A DNA stretch of 15,394 nucleotides, taken from the NCBI GenBank assembly GCA_913041095.1, contig CAJWIB010000023.1:1-15394 (forward strand). Direction: 5' to 3'. The DNA is from an uncultured Rhodospirillaceae bacterium (GTDB lineage: Bacteria; Pseudomonadota; Alphaproteobacteria; Rhodospirillales; UBA2165). The notes under the pieces were generated by a model that saw nothing but the letters and a program-made list of their open reading frames with translations, was not told where the DNA came from and made no database searches. Positions within the stretch are counted from its first letter, which is position 1, and each line of letters opens with the position of its first letter. Shown piece after piece: positions 14,340-15,394 of this stretch. The position numbers and the translations under genes were made by a program.

Positions 14340-15394
14340 ATGAGTGAAGCGAAAAAAATAGCGAAAGTTGATACCGACAGCGCCCTTGGCGCTATGACCG
14401 GAGAACGTTACATCAATAGCCTGAAAGACGGCCGCGAAGTTTTTATTGATGGTGAGAAAGTGGATGATGTCACCAAGCATCCGGGTTTCACCGGCATCAT
14501 CAATGAGATGGCCCGCCTGTATGATTTACAGAACAGCGATGAATTTAAAGATGATATGACGTTCGTTGATCCTGATTCCGGGGTGCGCTCTTCGGTTTCC
14601 TGGATGGTGCCGAAATCAGCTGATGATTTGAAAAGAAAGCGCCGCAATAGTGAAATTTGGAACCAGCAAACCTGGGGGCAGCTTGGCCGTTCTCACGATA
14701 TTCTGGCGCCTTATATTATTGGTGCGCTCAACCGCAAGGACCTTTTCAGCGAAGTCAAACATCCAAAATGTGATTTTGGTGAGAACCTTGAGAATTATTA
14801 TAACTACTGCATGAAGAACGATCTGTTTTTGACCCATGCACTGGGTGATCCGCAAGTGGACCGCAGCGAACAACAACAAAATGAACAGCGCAAAACCCAG
14901 GAAGATCTGGAGGTTGCCCTGCATGTTATTGAAGAAACCAGTGACGGCGTGATTGTTACCGGCGGTAAACAGCTTTCAACGGCGGCAACTCATGCCAATG
15001 AGTGTTACATTTCTTTGTCGGCGACTTTTGCGCGGCGCAATGATCCGAATTGTGTGCTTGCTTTCTCAATCCCGCAAAACACACCGGGCCTGAAAGCCCT
15101 TGCCCGCGAGCCTCATTCGCGCTGGTTCGGTACCTGGGGGCATCCTTTGCAGATGCTGGATGAGCAGGATTGCATGCTGTTCTTTGATAACGCTTTGGTG
15201 CCATGGGACCGTTTGTTTATGCTCTATGATCCTTCGCCGATGGCGAAAATCCTCGGTGCCGGCGGAGGTAGCGTAAACTTCAATTTCCTAGGCTGGGCTA
15301 ATTTGTGTCGTGCTCAGGAACGGATGAAGTTAATCACAGCTGTAGCCACTTTGATTGCCGAATCGATCGGCGTCATTCAATACCGTGAAGTTGC
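14340..15394 (+). CDS. HpaB-like flavin-dependent aromatic hydroxylase, C-terminus cut by window edge
   Basis: From ATG 14340 the frame is open for 351 codons to the edge; the family is usually 480-520 residues. It matches the 4-hydroxyphenylacetate 3-hydroxylase (HpaB/HpaH) oxygenase component: MTGERYINSLKDGREVFIDG at 19-38, TKHPGF at 45-50, WGQLGRSHD at 112-120, LTHALGDPQVDRS at 164-176, VIVTGGKQLSTAATHANE at 204-221, and FFDNALVPWDRLF at 281-293. Such enzymes ortho-hydroxylate phenols using reduced flavin from a separate reductase, which is not in the window. The related 4-hydroxybutyryl-CoA dehydratases carry a cysteine-ligated FeS cluster; I see no matching cysteine set in this part, so the oxygenase reading is preferred. 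AAGGAG at 14326-14331 is 8 bases before ATG. The 90-bp gap before it shows no clear promoter or hairpin. Confidence 0.9.
   Translation, partial: MSEAKKIAKVDTDSALGAMTGERYINSLKDGREVFIDGEKVDDVTKHPGFTGIINEMARLYDLQNSDEFKDDMTFVDPDSGVRSSVSWMVPKSADDLKRKRRNSEIWNQQTWGQLGRSHDILAPYIIGALNRKDLFSEVKHPKCDFGENLENYYNYCMKNDLFLTHALGDPQVDRSEQQQNEQRKTQEDLEVALHVIEETSDGVIVTGGKQLSTAATHANECYISLSATFARRNDPNCVLAFSIPQNTPGLKALAREPHSRWFGTWGHPLQMLDEQDCMLFFDNALVPWDRLFMLYDPSPMAKILGAGGGSVNFNFLGWANLCRAQERMKLITAVATLIAESIGVIQYREV

Overview
The window looks like a catabolic gene cluster from a Gram-negative bacterium. It is probably an alphaproteobacterium: intermediate GC, IclR-type control, a DUF2478 protein, a LigB-type dioxygenase, and short operons joined by ATGA/TAATG overlaps. 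The taxon is inferred from gene families only. No tRNA, rRNA, transposase, integrase or CRISPR array is visible, and every space between genes is shorter than about 210 bases.

Left part (1-6546): two complete-looking molybdenum hydroxylase (xanthine dehydrogenase/CoxMSL-type) operons point away from each other. The leftward one is FAD subunit (1159-1998), [2Fe-2S] subunit (674-1159) and the start of the molybdopterin subunit (1-677, cut by the window edge). A DUF2478 gene (2120-2659) lies upstream on the same strand. The rightward operon has the same order: FAD subunit (2868-3743), [2Fe-2S] subunit (3743-4219), molybdopterin subunit (4222-6546). The active-site loop of the complete large subunit is not that of true CO dehydrogenase, so both are best read as hydroxylases of an aromatic, heterocyclic or acyl-CoA substrate.

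Middle (6547-8600): a perfect 19-bp inverted repeat separates the rightward operon from a leftward pair, a LigB-type extradiol ring-cleavage dioxygenase (6608-7633) and an IclR regulator (7726-8466). The 134-bp space between the regulator and the next rightward operon carries a 7-3-7 palindrome just downstream of a promoter-like sequence, a good candidate for the regulator's operator.

Right part (8601-15394): a rightward operon encodes a MoaD-like small protein without the usual Gly-Gly end, a DMSO-reductase-family molybdoenzyme without an export signal, a four-cluster ferredoxin subunit, an NrfD-type membrane quinone subunit, and an ACMSD-like amidohydrolase/decarboxylase with a changed metal motif. 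After 90 bp comes an HpaB-like flavin-dependent aromatic hydroxylase, cut by the right edge.

Together these supply hydroxylation (two molybdenum hydroxylases, a possible quinone-linked molybdoenzyme, an HpaB-type oxygenase), decarboxylation or hydrolysis, and ring opening. I read the cluster as a pathway for a hydroxylated or carboxylated aromatic or N-heterocycle, under IclR control. The substrate cannot be told from sequence alone. The most unusual part is the 8601-14249 operon.
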